This document shows, piece by piece, positions 7,758-14,033 of a stretch of DNA of 15,956 nt. A program made the translations under genes and the position numbers. The notes beneath the pieces are model-generated. The model searched no databases, was not told the origin of the DNA, and saw only the letters and a list, made by a program, of their open reading frames with translations. Position 1 is the stretch's first letter; the number at the start of each line of letters is the position of its first letter. The DNA lies in NCBI GenBank assembly GCA_003641405.1, contig QNAF01000018.1, forward strand, positions 1 through 15,956, in the 5' to 3' direction. The stretch is from Candidatus Zixiibacteriota bacterium (lineage in GTDB: Bacteria; Zixibacteria; MSB-5A5; GN15; FEB-12).

Positions 7758-8180
7758 TTAGAACGGCAGATCGTCATCATCGCCACCGGCACCACCTGCC
7801 GGAGGAGGCTCGGAAGGTGGCGCGGAACCGGAGGATTCAGCCGCATCTCCCCTCCCGCCGATAAACTGGAACCTCTCGACAACAACCTCGGAAATGTACG
7901 CTTTGCCGCTACCGTCTTTCTTCTCGTACGAACGGTTGTCAATACGGCCTTCAATAAACACCTCTCGACCCTTGCGAAGGTACTCCTTGATTGTCTCAGC
8001 CTGTTTACCCCAGGCTACGATATTGTGCCACGTGGTCGCTTCGTTCTTCTGCCCATCCGAACCGGTCCATGTCCGGCCAGTAGCCAACGAAAACGAAGCC
8101 ACAGCCTGTCCCGAAGGAGTGTATCGGAGTTCCGGGTCCTTGCCCAGACGCCCTATCAGAATTGCCTTGTTCACACCCAT
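7758..8180 (-). CDS. ssb: Single-stranded DNA-binding protein
   Basis: SSB coats and protects single-stranded DNA during replication, repair and recombination, and recruits partner proteins through its C-terminal tip. From the ATG at 8180 the protein is 140 residues. It has an OB-fold (about 1-106) opening MGVNKAILIGRLGKDPELRYTP, with the conserved WHNIVAWGKQAE and YLRKGREVFIEGRI blocks. A Gly/Pro/Ser-rich linker follows (about 107-132), and the acidic tip DDDDLPF closes the protein. GGAG at 8190-8193 lies 9 bases before this ATG; an in-frame TTG at 8198 would lie upstream of that site and is unlikely. It stands alone rather than in the common rpsF-ssb-rpsR cluster, and is divergent from rsmI. 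A strong promoter lies just upstream. Confidence 0.96.
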   Translation of the reverse strand: MGVNKAILIGRLGKDPELRYTPSGQAVASFSLATGRTWTGSDGQKNEATTWHNIVAWGKQAETIKEYLRKGREVFIEGRIDNRSYEKKDGSGKAYISEVVVERFQFIGGRGDAAESSGSAPPSEPPPAGGAGGDDDDLPF

Positions 8181-8189
8181 TGCTTTTCT

Positions 8190-8193
8190 CTCC
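8190..8193 (-). promoter_or_regulatory. Ribosome binding site deciding the ssb start
   Basis: GGAG on the minus strand, within GGTGGAGAG, is 9 bases before ATG 8180. It rules in this ATG over the upstream TTG at 8198, which it overlaps or follows. Confidence 0.7.
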
Positions 8194-8210
8194 ACCAAAT
8201 TCGTTTGACC

Positions 8211-8239
8211 AATATAGACACGTCACACTCTCTCGTCAA
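8211..8239 (-). promoter_or_regulatory. Sigma-70-like promoter of ssb
   Basis: On the minus strand TTGACG (8239-8234) and TATATT (8216-8211) are separated by exactly 17 bases, five of six matches at each box to the bacterial consensus. Transcription would begin near 8204 with a leader of about 25 bases that carries the GGAG ribosome binding site. Confidence 0.7.
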
Positions 8240-8255
8240 GTAAGCCATTATTGTC

Positions 8256-8284
8256 TTGATGGTGCCGATCTGCTGTCGTATTGT
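8256..8284 (+). promoter_or_regulatory. Possible promoter of the rsmI operon
   Basis: TTGATG (8256-8261) and TATTGT (8279-8284) are 17 bases apart, each matching four of six consensus bases. It is the best candidate in the ssb-rsmI gap and would give a leader of about 65 bases containing the hairpin at 8333-8348. Confidence 0.3.
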
Positions 8285-8332
8285 TGTCTTTCATAGAGTG
8301 ATATGAAGGCAGTGCATCAAGTTCGAAGTTGC

Positions 8333-8348
8333 AACCGTATGAACGGTT
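8333..8348 (+). promoter_or_regulatory. Inverted repeat directly upstream of rsmI
   Basis: AACCGT and ACGGTT form a perfect 6-base-pair stem around ATGA, ending 8 bases before the rsmI ATG, where a ribosome binding site would be expected. No good Shine-Dalgarno is visible there. It could be an RNA hairpin affecting initiation or a small operator; a chance repeat of this size is also plausible. Confidence 0.35.
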
Positions 8349-8356
8349 AAAGTGTC

Positions 8357-9070
8357 ATGACGACGAAACCCGGAAAGATATACCTGGTACCAACACCAAT
8401 TGGGAATCTTGGTGATATTACGCACCGAGCCGAGGAAGTGCTTTCGCAAGTCGAGCTTGTGGCCTGCGAGGACACCCGCAAGAGCGGAAACCTGCTCAAG
8501 AAGCTGGGATTGAAGAAAAGGCTGATCAGTTACCACGATTTCAACGAATCAAGACGAGCCGCTCAGCTACTGGATATCGTCCAAAAGGGTCAGGATGTGG
8601 CAGTCATCACGGACGCCGGATCGCCTGGAATTTCGGACCCGGCTTATCGCGTCGTGCGGACCGCAATTGATAACAATATCGAGTTGATTCCTCTGCCCGG
8701 CCCCTCGGCGATCATACCGGCTCTGACTGCTTCCGGCCTGCCGACTGACCGGTTTTTCTTCGAAGGATTCCTTTCCAACAAATCTGTTGCTCGCAAACGA
8801 AGGCTGTCCCAGCTTGTTGAGCTTTCGCATACTATAGTTCTCTACGAATCTCCGCACAGAATTCACAAGACTCTTGCGGATGTACTGGAAATACTGGGAG
8901 ATCGCCAGGTCTGTCTGTCGCGAGAGATCAGCAAGAAATTTGAGCAGCATATCCGTGGGGACGTGAGCCTGATCCTCGAACAAATCAGAGACCGCACAGT
9001 CAAGGGGGAACTGGTCCTGACTATCGCAGGATACGGCATCACTTCCAAGAAGGAACGTGATGAGCGCTGA
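8357..9070 (+). CDS. rsmI: 16S rRNA (cytidine-1402 2'-O)-methyltransferase RsmI
   Basis: RsmI uses S-adenosylmethionine to methylate the ribose of C1402 in the 16S rRNA P-site; RsmH methylates the base. The 237-residue protein is a tetrapyrrole-methylase-fold enzyme. It shows the N-terminal VPTPIGNLGDIT (11-22), EDTR (about 38-41), TDAGSPGISDPA (about 85-96), LPGPSAIIPALTASGLPTD and YESPHR blocks, all diagnostic of RsmI (YraL). It is shorter than the E. coli enzyme (286), lacking much of the C-terminal extension, as in many other phyla. An in-frame TAA at 8348-8350 fixes the ATG at 8357 as the earliest start. The ribosome binding site is weak. The last 11 bases overlap the PAP2 gene, giving a coupled rsmI-PAP2-lgt unit. 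Confidence 0.95.
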   Translation: MTTKPGKIYLVPTPIGNLGDITHRAEEVLSQVELVACEDTRKSGNLLKKLGLKKRLISYHDFNESRRAAQLLDIVQKGQDVAVITDAGSPGISDPAYRVVRTAIDNNIELIPLPGPSAIIPALTASGLPTDRFFFEGFLSNKSVARKRRLSQLVELSHTIVLYESPHRIHKTLADVLEILGDRQVCLSREISKKFEQHIRGDVSLILEQIRDRTVKGELVLTIAGYGITSKKERDER

Positions 9071-9995
9071 ACGTGTCGCCCGCACACCTAAGCCAGAAGT
9101 TTACCACTTCGACCGCGTGCTGATAGGCTACTGCCTGCTGACACTGCTTCTGATTGGTCTGTTTGGCCGTCCAATCGGGGAGTATCTCGATGAGATATTC
9201 TTCTACTCTTCGATGGCTGCCCTGGCCGTATTGATTATCCGCTATATCGATTATACAAAATCGCGAACACATGCTTTCTTCAGATTGCTCTACCCTGCCG
9301 TGATGGCGACGTTCTTCTATCAGCGCACAGAAGGCATGATGTTCCTGTATTTTGACCGATTTTTCGACTGGCAACTGGTCACTTTCGAAAAGATGATCCT
9401 GGGGTTCAACCCCACGCTGTATATCGATACCCACCTCCTTAATGTCTGGATCAACGAGCTACTCTCGCTGTGTTATTTCAGCTACTACCTGATGCTTCCG
9501 GGTTTTCTCATACCTGTCTTCCTCAAAAAGGACTATCATGTGATTAGACCTCTCCTGACCGCGAGTCTGACGACATTTTTTGTATCGTATTTGTTGTTTG
9601 CGCTGTACCCTGTCGAAGGACCGCGCTGGCATTTTGCCCTGGACTATGTCAACACTATTGACGGACCGGTGTTTAGAGAAGCAGTGAATTATGTAATTGA
9701 CAATGGAGCAGTGCGTGGCGGCGCCATGCCGTCATCACATACGGGTGTCGCCATCGTAATCCTGATGTTCTGTTTCAAACACTACCGTAAGGCTGGCTGG
9801 TTCCTGCTGCCATTTGTGACAGGTCTGGCCATCGGGACCGTCTGGGGACGGTTTCACTACATCTCAGATGTTGTTGTCGGGGGAATGATAGGGATCCTTG
9901 CAGTTCTGCTGGCGTGGAAGTATAATGAGTGTGGTATTGACGATAAGGCAACCTTAGATAGTTCCGGAAAGTTGAGCGAGCAGCGTGTGGCCTGA
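9060..9995 (+). CDS. PAP2-superfamily membrane protein (PAP2_3 / Aur1-like)
   Basis: This 311-residue protein is an integral membrane phosphatase or phosphotransferase with about six or more hydrophobic segments (about 18-36, 48-63, 74-88, 133-155, 167-183, 229-240, 246-260, 270-286). The active-site blocks are visible: YPVEGPRW (183-190), PSSH (224-227, with His227) and a GRFHYISD block (263-270) with Arg264, His266 and Asp270. This spacing resembles the PAP2_3 group, which includes the inositol phosphorylceramide synthase Aur1, more than PgpB. The substrate cannot be read from the sequence; phosphatidylglycerol phosphate, undecaprenyl pyrophosphate or a head-group transfer are all possible. 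AGGA at 9051-9054 is 5 bases before ATG 9060, favouring it over GTG 9057. It overlaps rsmI and lgt by 11 bases each. The lgt overlap hints at a link to the phosphatidylglycerol pool. Confidence 0.88.
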   Translation: MSAERVARTPKPEVYHFDRVLIGYCLLTLLLIGLFGRPIGEYLDEIFFYSSMAALAVLIIRYIDYTKSRTHAFFRLLYPAVMATFFYQRTEGMMFLYFDRFFDWQLVTFEKMILGFNPTLYIDTHLLNVWINELLSLCYFSYYLMLPGFLIPVFLKKDYHVIRPLLTASLTTFFVSYLLFALYPVEGPRWHFALDYVNTIDGPVFREAVNYVIDNGAVRGGAMPSSHTGVAIVILMFCFKHYRKAGWFLLPFVTGLAIGTVWGRFHYISDVVVGGMIGILAVLLAWKYNECGIDDKATLDSSGKLSEQRVA

Positions 9996-10809
9996 CCTGA
10001 TCCAGATTGGACCGTTCCCCATCCGAACCTGGGGGCTAATGCTGGCCCTTTCGTTTGTATTTGGGCTTTTCTATCTGAAGCGTATGGCTCGGCGCGACAA
10101 TGTCGATTTCGAACCAATCCTCACTGTCGCTTATATCATGATCATCGGGGGCGTGCTTGGAGCCCGTCTTTTCTATGTAGTCCTCCACTGGCCTGACTTC
10201 TCGGGAAATTTGGGAGCCATTTTCAACCCGTTTCAATCCGGAAGATTCGGAATCGCCGGACTGAATCTGTACGGAGGCGTACTGGCGGCAATTGGTGGAT
10301 CGTGGCTGTATTGCCGCTGGAGGAACCTTCCTGTTCTCAATATCTTCGACTACTTCGCCCCTACACTGGGCCTGGGAATTGGCATCAGTCGCATAGGCTG
10401 TTTCTTAAATGGCTGCTGTTTTGGCACTCCGACAGATCTACCCTGGGGTGTCAGTTTTCCAATTGGTTCGATTCCGTTTATGGTGTATGGGGTGCAACCG
10501 TTGCATCCCGCTCAACTGTACAGCTCCGCCTACGGATTTCTACTATTCATAACGATGCACTTTCTACTAAGAAGAAGACGGTACGTAGGGCAATTGGTAG
10601 CTATCACATTTGTAGCAGAGGCAATTCTCCGCTTCGTTATCGAATATGTCCGCTACTACGAAGAAGAGATGGTTTTCAGTTTTCTCGGAATGCAACCCAC
10701 CTACAACCAGGTTGTTTCAGTGTTGCTGGTTGCCGCCGGCATTGCCGTCCATCTGTTGAATCGGAGAAAAGGCAGACCTGAGACACCCTCTATCAAAGTA
10801 GACGACTAG
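9985..10809 (+). CDS. lgt: Prolipoprotein diacylglyceryl transferase
   Basis: Lgt moves the diacylglyceryl group of phosphatidylglycerol onto the lipobox Cys of prolipoproteins, in the inner membrane. The 274 residues contain about seven membrane segments and the family blocks TWGLMLAL (15-22), GARLFYVVLHW (59-69) and GLNLYGG (92-98). The signature SRIGCFLNGCCFG is at 135-147, HPAQLYS at 174-180, and RFVIEYVR at 216-223. Compared with E. coli, the signature Arg143 and Gly154 are kept (Arg136, Gly147). Asn146 is replaced by Cys139, and His103 by Tyr96; both changes occur in other phyla's Lgt as I recall them. The GTG at 9985 has GAGCGAG shortly upstream and lies inside the PAP2 gene. The stop codon overlaps that of the convergent TPR gene. 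Confidence 0.95.
   Translation: MWPDLIQIGPFPIRTWGLMLALSFVFGLFYLKRMARRDNVDFEPILTVAYIMIIGGVLGARLFYVVLHWPDFSGNLGAIFNPFQSGRFGIAGLNLYGGVLAAIGGSWLYCRWRNLPVLNIFDYFAPTLGLGIGISRIGCFLNGCCFGTPTDLPWGVSFPIGSIPFMVYGVQPLHPAQLYSSAYGFLLFITMHFLLRRRRYVGQLVAITFVAEAILRFVIEYVRYYEEEMVFSFLGMQPTYNQVVSVLLVAAGIAVHLLNRRKGRPETPSIKVDD
10806..10809. other. Shared stop codons of lgt and the TPR gene
   Basis: The palindrome CTAG supplies TAG to lgt on the plus strand (10807-10809) and TAG to the TPR gene on the minus strand (10808-10806). No intergenic terminator separates these convergent transcripts, and each must read into or stop at the other. Confidence 0.9.
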
Positions 10810-12857
10810 TCAATAACCCGGAGTTGCGGGTGTTCTGCCTGCTTCTGCCTGACGTAAGCGGTATCAAGACCCTTTTCAAGCGCCCGTCGATAGGCCTCGG
10901 CAGCCGAATGGTAATCGGCACGACTAAGGTGCAAATCACCAAGCATCTGAATATACTTGACCGGAGCATCGTCACCGGAAGCCAGTTCGAATATCTCAAA
11001 CTGCAGGTTTAGGTAGTCTTCGACTCTCTCCTGAGCCTGATACAGCTTGCCCAAATGGTCGCGCGCCCTGACATTATCCGGATTCATCTCTATAGCCTTC
11101 AGCCACAGGCGTTCTGCCCGCTCAGTGTCACCGTTGGCGTAGTATGCCAGTCCCAGGTTGTTGTAGGTTGACCAGTTGTACGGATTGATCCCGTTAGCGA
11201 TTCTCATGTAGGTAAGAGCACTGTCATACTGTTCGAGGTAGATGAAATATACTCCCAGATTGGCCCAGGCAACGCTGTGTGACGGATTGTACTCTATCGT
11301 CTTTCGGTAGAGCACAGCCGCAGAATCAGCTTCCCCTTGCTTGCCAAGGGCAATACCCTGCTCAACCCATGCAACGTCCGGGAACTCCTCGCGAAAAGCG
11401 GCTCGACGTCGCTCGACTTCCGCAGTATCACCCTGTCTTTCAAAATGCAGGAAAACGACATCCTGCACGCTCCGATTCCTGTGCCTGTCCAGATCGGACA
11501 GGTTATCAAACAACGCAATTGCTTTTGATGGCAAGACCTGTGTGGTCACACGAGGAACCAATAACAGCACACACAGAGCTATTGCCAGAACTCCGGTTGG
11601 TCCCAGACGCCTGATAGCAGCTCGTTTGTCGGCCAATGCGAAGAAGAGCAACGCAGCCAGAGGTACACCGGCAAAACATAACAGGTCCCAGTCACGCGGC
11701 ATACCGAGCTTTGGTTCAATCACAAACGCGGCGAGCAAACACGGAACTGCGGCAAGCAGAAGGAACCTGTAGATGGGCTGACGAAACATCTCACGAACGG
11801 GCAGAAAGAACCCAGCCACCAGCAACAGCGGCAAACCCGGCAGGAGTTGCAGCAGCAGATTGCAGTAGTCCGCGATATGCTTAAATGAGAACATGTGGTA
11901 GCCGTCAACGGTGAAGCGATCCAGAAACACTGGGACCAGGGCAAGCCGGAACACATAGTTTGTCATGTACAAGTAGACAAACGCAACAACCGGCACCACC
12001 ACTAGGATACTACCGACAATCCACTTGATTTTGCTGCCCCTCGCCGCAAACCACCGACCGACAACTGTTCTGCTTGCCATGGCATAGATAGCAGCCGGAA
12101 GCAGCACCACCCCGAACGGATGAAACAATACTGCCAGCACGGATGGAATTCCTATTGCCCACCAATCGATAACACCGCGCAGGGCAAGCAAACCGCAGAG
12201 CACAAACAGCACAACGGACAGAACAAACAGCGGATAGTTTTCTAAATAACCAAAAAAGAGCAGCATATATCCGCCACTTCCCATTCCCAGAAGAAAAACA
12301 AGCCTGTCTCGATTCGATGAAAACAGAAACCGGGCGGAAGCGGCAACTGCCAGGAGTATAACAGCACCGCAAGCTACTGATAAGAACTGAAGCACGAACA
12401 GTGCGCCTTCCGGTGTTATTTCCCCCAGCGTACGGTACAGCCATTGCTGAACCAGAAACGGTCCGGCCTGCCAGGGCTGTACGAAATGAGTGACCTCCTG
12501 CAATTTGGCAAGCACGAGATATCCGTCACCGAGGAAATGTGTTCGCGCCCGAAAAATGTAAAAAGCCAAAACAAACAGAGAGAGAATCAGTGCAGCGACG
12601 ATGGCATATAGCCTATCATTTGTTGGCCCTGACTCCCGTTCAGCATGCGGCAACCGGGAGTACCACCAGACTACGGCAGGTGTCACCAACCCAACTACAA
12701 CCAGAAACAGGCGGCCGTACCACCCAAAGTATGCGTAAGAACTCACGCCCCACAGACGCAGATCAGGGAAGAACGAACAGACAAGAAGCCCCGCAACCAC
12801 AAACAAATGAGTCGCAAACACAGCCCCCAAACCGTTGTTCTTTGCCGAAAAGTTCAC
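10806..12857 (-). CDS. Polytopic membrane protein with C-terminal TPR repeats
   Basis: The 683-residue protein has about 11-12 hydrophobic segments (between about 10 and 436) followed by a soluble TPR region. TPR units are seen at about 494-527, 528-561 and 562-595, each with the W/LG..Y and A/NP pattern, a degenerate unit at 596-628 and another at about 634-667. Between the third and fourth segments is a long loop with THFLGDGYLVLAKL (106-119), and later PKLGMPRDWDLL (382-393). A first loop with an acidic GDxY motif, many membrane spans and a C-terminal TPR domain recall glycosyltransferase-C proteins such as the TMTC O-mannosyltransferases. This is inference from architecture; I recognise no specific family. 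It starts with GTG 12857 without a well-spaced ribosome binding site, 47 bases after nadA. Its stop overlaps the lgt stop. Confidence 0.85.
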   Translation of the reverse strand: MNFSAKNNGLGAVFATHLFVVAGLLVCSFFPDLRLWGVSSYAYFGWYGRLFLVVVGLVTPAVVWWYSRLPHAERESGPTNDRLYAIVAALILSLFVLAFYIFRARTHFLGDGYLVLAKLQEVTHFVQPWQAGPFLVQQWLYRTLGEITPEGALFVLQFLSVACGAVILLAVAASARFLFSSNRDRLVFLLGMGSGGYMLLFFGYLENYPLFVLSVVLFVLCGLLALRGVIDWWAIGIPSVLAVLFHPFGVVLLPAAIYAMASRTVVGRWFAARGSKIKWIVGSILVVVPVVAFVYLYMTNYVFRLALVPVFLDRFTVDGYHMFSFKHIADYCNLLLQLLPGLPLLLVAGFFLPVREMFRQPIYRFLLLAAVPCLLAAFVIEPKLGMPRDWDLLCFAGVPLAALLFFALADKRAAIRRLGPTGVLAIALCVLLLVPRVTTQVLPSKAIALFDNLSDLDRHRNRSVQDVVFLHFERQGDTAEVERRRAAFREEFPDVAWVEQGIALGKQGEADSAAVLYRKTIEYNPSHSVAWANLGVYFIYLEQYDSALTYMRIANGINPYNWSTYNNLGLAYYANGDTERAERLWLKAIEMNPDNVRARDHLGKLYQAQERVEDYLNLQFEIFELASGDDAPVKYIQMLGDLHLSRADYHSAAEAYRRALEKGLDTAYVRQKQAEHPQLRVID

Positions 12858-12904
12858 TCCTGATAACCTGCTACCGGCGGTACTGTGCGACCGCGACTCA
12901 AAAC

Positions 12905-13984
12905 CTACTGAACCTCGAGCATCCTCTGAAGAGAGAGATGTACATCACTTCTGAGTTCATCACTTACAGAAATTGGTTCAATATCAGCGAATTTCTCCAC
13001 ACAGTATGCCAGACAATTGAGTGTCGTGCGATACATATTAGGACACACCGGGCATACTGCCTCGGAAAGTGGTAATATCGTCTTGTCCGGGTGGTCGTGA
13101 GCCAGACGATCTATGAGATTCAGTTCGGTGCCTATGGCAATCGTTGAGCCTGACGGCGCGTCAGCACAGTATTTGACAATCAGGCTGGTTGATCCGGCAG
13201 TATCGGCTTTCGCCACAACTTCCGGAATACACTCAGGGTGGACGATGATCTGAGCGTTCGGGTGCTTCTCTCTCATAGCATCGACATGCTGCACCGTGAA
13301 GTTCGTGTGTACGTGACAATGCCCTTTCCACACGATGATTTTCGCCCGCTCAATCTCTTCATCCGTCAAACCGCCCTGCTCCCTCGAAAAATCCCATAGT
13401 GCCATCTCGTGCGGTTTCAGTCCCATCTTAATGCCTGCATTCTGCCCCAGATTTCGGTCCGGACAGAAGAACACTTTTTCCTTCCGCTCGAATGCATATC
13501 GCAGGGCGGCGTCGGCGTTGGACGATGTACATATCAGTCCGCCGAATTTTCCGGTGAATGCCTTGAGGTCTGCCGCCGTATTCATGTAGGAAATCGGCAT
13601 GAAGGTTTTCTCGCCACCAAATCTCTTCAGAGAGTCCCAGGCTCGTGTGACATCAGCCATGTCCGCCATGTCTGCCATGGGACAGCCAGCTAACGGGTTT
13701 GACAGGTAGACTTTCTGGTGCCTTGCCGTCAGGATATCGGCTGCCTCAGCCATGAAATGCACACCGCAGAAGATAATAATATCGGCTTCTTCCTGAACCG
13801 CAGCAATCTTCGATAGACCATAGCTGTCACCGAGATGATCGCCAAACGCTACCACTTCCATCCGCTGGTAATGATGAGTAAGAATGCACAACCTGCGGCC
13901 CAGCTTTGCTTTGGCTGCACCAACACGTTCTCTGAGTTCCTCAAGTGAAGCTTCCCGATATTCCTTTGGCAACACAAAAAACAA
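12905..13984 (-). CDS. nadA: Quinolinate synthase
   Basis: NadA condenses iminoaspartate with dihydroxyacetone phosphate to make quinolinate for NAD, using a [4Fe-4S] cluster in the cytoplasm. The 359-residue length and the motifs fit: THHYQ (36-40), GDSYGLSK (52-59), AGCPMADM (99-106), TSSNAD (153-158) and PDRNLGQN (175-182). Also present are GHCHVHTNF (221-229), HPEC (249-252), GSTSLI (264-269) and CPNMYRTTL (315-322). Probable cluster ligands are Cys101, Cys223 and Cys315; Cys311 is a nearby alternative to the last. TTG 13984 is chosen because GGGAG lies 6 bases upstream; GTG 13975 is less well placed. A three-fold Met-Ala-Asp repeat follows Cys101. The gene lies 49 bases after gltX and 47 before the TPR gene. 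No nadB or nadC is in the window. Confidence 0.96.
   Translation of the reverse strand: MFFVLPKEYREASLEELRERVGAAKAKLGRRLCILTHHYQRMEVVAFGDHLGDSYGLSKIAAVQEEADIIIFCGVHFMAEAADILTARHQKVYLSNPLAGCPMADMADMADVTRAWDSLKRFGGEKTFMPISYMNTAADLKAFTGKFGGLICTSSNADAALRYAFERKEKVFFCPDRNLGQNAGIKMGLKPHEMALWDFSREQGGLTDEEIERAKIIVWKGHCHVHTNFTVQHVDAMREKHPNAQIIVHPECIPEVVAKADTAGSTSLIVKYCADAPSGSTIAIGTELNLIDRLAHDHPDKTILPLSEAVCPVCPNMYRTTLNCLAYCVEKFADIEPISVSDELRSDVHLSLQRMLEVQ
13653..13679 (-). repeat. Three 9-base tandem units inside nadA
   Basis: Three 9-base units each encode Met-Ala-Asp (residues 103-111 of NadA). The Ala codons differ (GCA, GCG, GCT) and the last Asp is GAT instead of GAC, so the repeat is not a fresh duplication. 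Confidence 0.7.
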
Positions 13985-13990
13985 TTGTCA

Positions 13991-13994
13991 CTCC
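13991..13994 (-). promoter_or_regulatory. Ribosome binding site deciding the nadA start
   Basis: GGAG on the minus strand, within GTGGGAG, is 6 bases before TTG 13984 and 15 bases before GTG 13975, which favours the TTG start. Confidence 0.65.
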
Positions 13995-14033
13995 CACTTC
14001 CGCTCTACGCTGTCAGACAAGCCGACTGGAGCG

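Noticed and set aside
8181..8356. Possible small RNA or riboswitch in the ssb-rsmI gap
   Set aside because: Apart from promoter-like boxes and one 6-base-pair hairpin I see no extended structure and no recognisable riboswitch core.
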